Positions 63,600 through 64,000 of a stretch of 64,000 nt of DNA are shown piece after piece. The DNA is from Alphaproteobacteria bacterium. Its GTDB lineage: Bacteria; Pseudomonadota; Alphaproteobacteria; Puniceispirillales; Puniceispirillaceae. The stretch lies in contig JAKMFL010000021.1 of assembly GCA_022425485.1 (NCBI GenBank), forward strand, positions 1 to 64,000, given 5' to 3'. Numbering within the stretch: the first letter of the stretch is position 1; the number at the start of each line of letters is the position of its first letter. Below the pieces are notes generated by a model. The model had not been told where the DNA came from. It made no database searches and worked only from the letters and a program-made list of their open reading frames with translations. The position numbers and the translations under genes are program-made.

Positions 63600-63642
63600 T
63601 GTATCTTTGGCAAGTGATTAATTGACGGGTGATTAATTGACG
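63600..63642. repeat. 14-bp direct repeat at the cupin gene end
   Basis: GTGATTAATTGACG occurs twice in succession (around 63614-63642), reaching into the cupin stop codon. Confidence 0.55.
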
Positions 63643-64000
63643 AGCAGATTTAAAACGCGCCCAATCGGCCCGGTCAGCCGGATATCGCCCTGATTAATGG
63701 CAAAAACCAAACATTCGCCATCATTATCGGCAACAGGTTTATGCTCACATCCCTCTTCTTGGACAGCAATATCGCCAGGCCCATAAGAGCCTGTCTCATC
63801 CGTAAAGCCCCCTTCTAGAACAAGGGTAACTTCGGTGCCAGAATGGGTGTGGGACGGAACAGCGGTGCCGGGCGCAATACGGTAAAATTTTGCCCGCCCT
63901 TGGTCGCCATCAAACACAACGTCACATTCAAACAGGCCAAGACCAATGCGCCGCCATGATGCATGGTCAGCATTAGGAATATAATCAGATATAGGACGCG
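63633..64000 (-). CDS. ChrR-like cupin-domain protein, 5' end beyond the window
   Basis: The track begins at an internal GTG (63917), but the frame is open to the window edge with matching residues (PNADHASWRRIGLGLFECDV), so it is a partial gene. The cupin motif RIAPGTAVPSHTHSGTEVTLVLEGGFTDETGSYGPGDIAV has the metal-binding HxH and Glu, and EEGCEHKPVA supplies the third His. It resembles the C-terminal cupin of anti-sigma factor ChrR, which responds to singlet oxygen or peroxides. Whether an N-terminal zinc anti-sigma domain is present is not visible. Confidence 0.75.
   Translation of the reverse strand, partial: RPISDYIPNADHASWRRIGLGLFECDVVFDGDQGRAKFYRIAPGTAVPSHTHSGTEVTLVLEGGFTDETGSYGPGDIAVQEEGCEHKPVADNDGECLVFAINQGDIRLTGPIGRVLNLLVN

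Overview
The window looks like a chromosomal segment of a marine alphaproteobacterium. The gene content (dddP, acuI, a complete gcvTHP operon, a liv-type ABC operon, dnaX-ybaB-recR, a hemC-hemD-HemX-like-HemY-like cluster, a CycM-like cytochrome beside kdsB and pheA) and the moderate GC content fit the SAR116 / Puniceispirillum-like lineage. That placement is an inference from gene families; no database was searched.

Layout. (1) 1-3954 appears to be the end of an island beside tRNA-Arg(ACG): a Kef-type antiporter fragment, an aldehyde dehydrogenase, an acetolactate-synthase-like ThDP enzyme and an integrase cut off after its N-terminal region. (2) 4418-9593: gpt, an orphan histidine kinase, then rpmH-rnpA-yidD-yidC-engB. 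(3) 9727-14133: argB, a HAD nucleotidase, dapD-dapE and a coupled membrane protein. (4) 14169-20675: def-fmt-truA, rmuC and dnaX-ybaB-recR, with the SRP RNA gene (ffs) just upstream of dnaX at 20825-20916; ffs is absent from the ORF track. (5) 21055-28222: pheA, kdsB, cytochrome c, a HisN-like phosphatase, a GhrA-like reductase, an M17 aminopeptidase and a MATE exporter. (6) 28470-31472: a three-gene lipid/lipid A sugar-modification operon (GT39, GT2, LAB_N protein). (7) 31475-43079: EVE protein, gpsA, tsaD, gcvTHP and the haem cluster. (8) 43243-48404: a branched-chain amino-acid-type ABC transporter. (9) 48444-54898: beta-hydroxyacid dehydrogenases, a rhodanese, acuI, a broken hydrolase/OsmC gene, dddP (DMSP lyase) and hpt. 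(10) 54990-64000: a GabD-like dehydrogenase, sodB, argG, the ybbP-ybbA / tesA block, a DUF3429 protein and a ChrR-like cupin running off the window.

Functional picture. Much of the window is housekeeping: protein export, translation start and end processing, Arg/Lys/Phe synthesis, tetrapyrrole synthesis and one-carbon metabolism. The ecologically telling part is 50-53 kb, where DddP would cleave dimethylsulfoniopropionate to DMS and acrylate and AcuI would reduce acryloyl-CoA to propionyl-CoA. Two beta-hydroxyacid dehydrogenases and a semialdehyde dehydrogenase lie nearby and could serve related C3/C4 metabolism (inference).

A second theme runs through the window: short imperfect tandem repeats, each with its own unit (about 12-26 bp, 2-6 copies), at gene ends (4.9, 11.35, 14.1, 18.5, 21.0, 25.4, 34.2, 53.9 and 57.6 kb) and inside genes (dnaX, tsaD, hemD, and a CCAG tetranucleotide tract in the HemX-like gene). 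They do not share a sequence family, which suggests frequent local slippage duplication rather than a mobile repeat.
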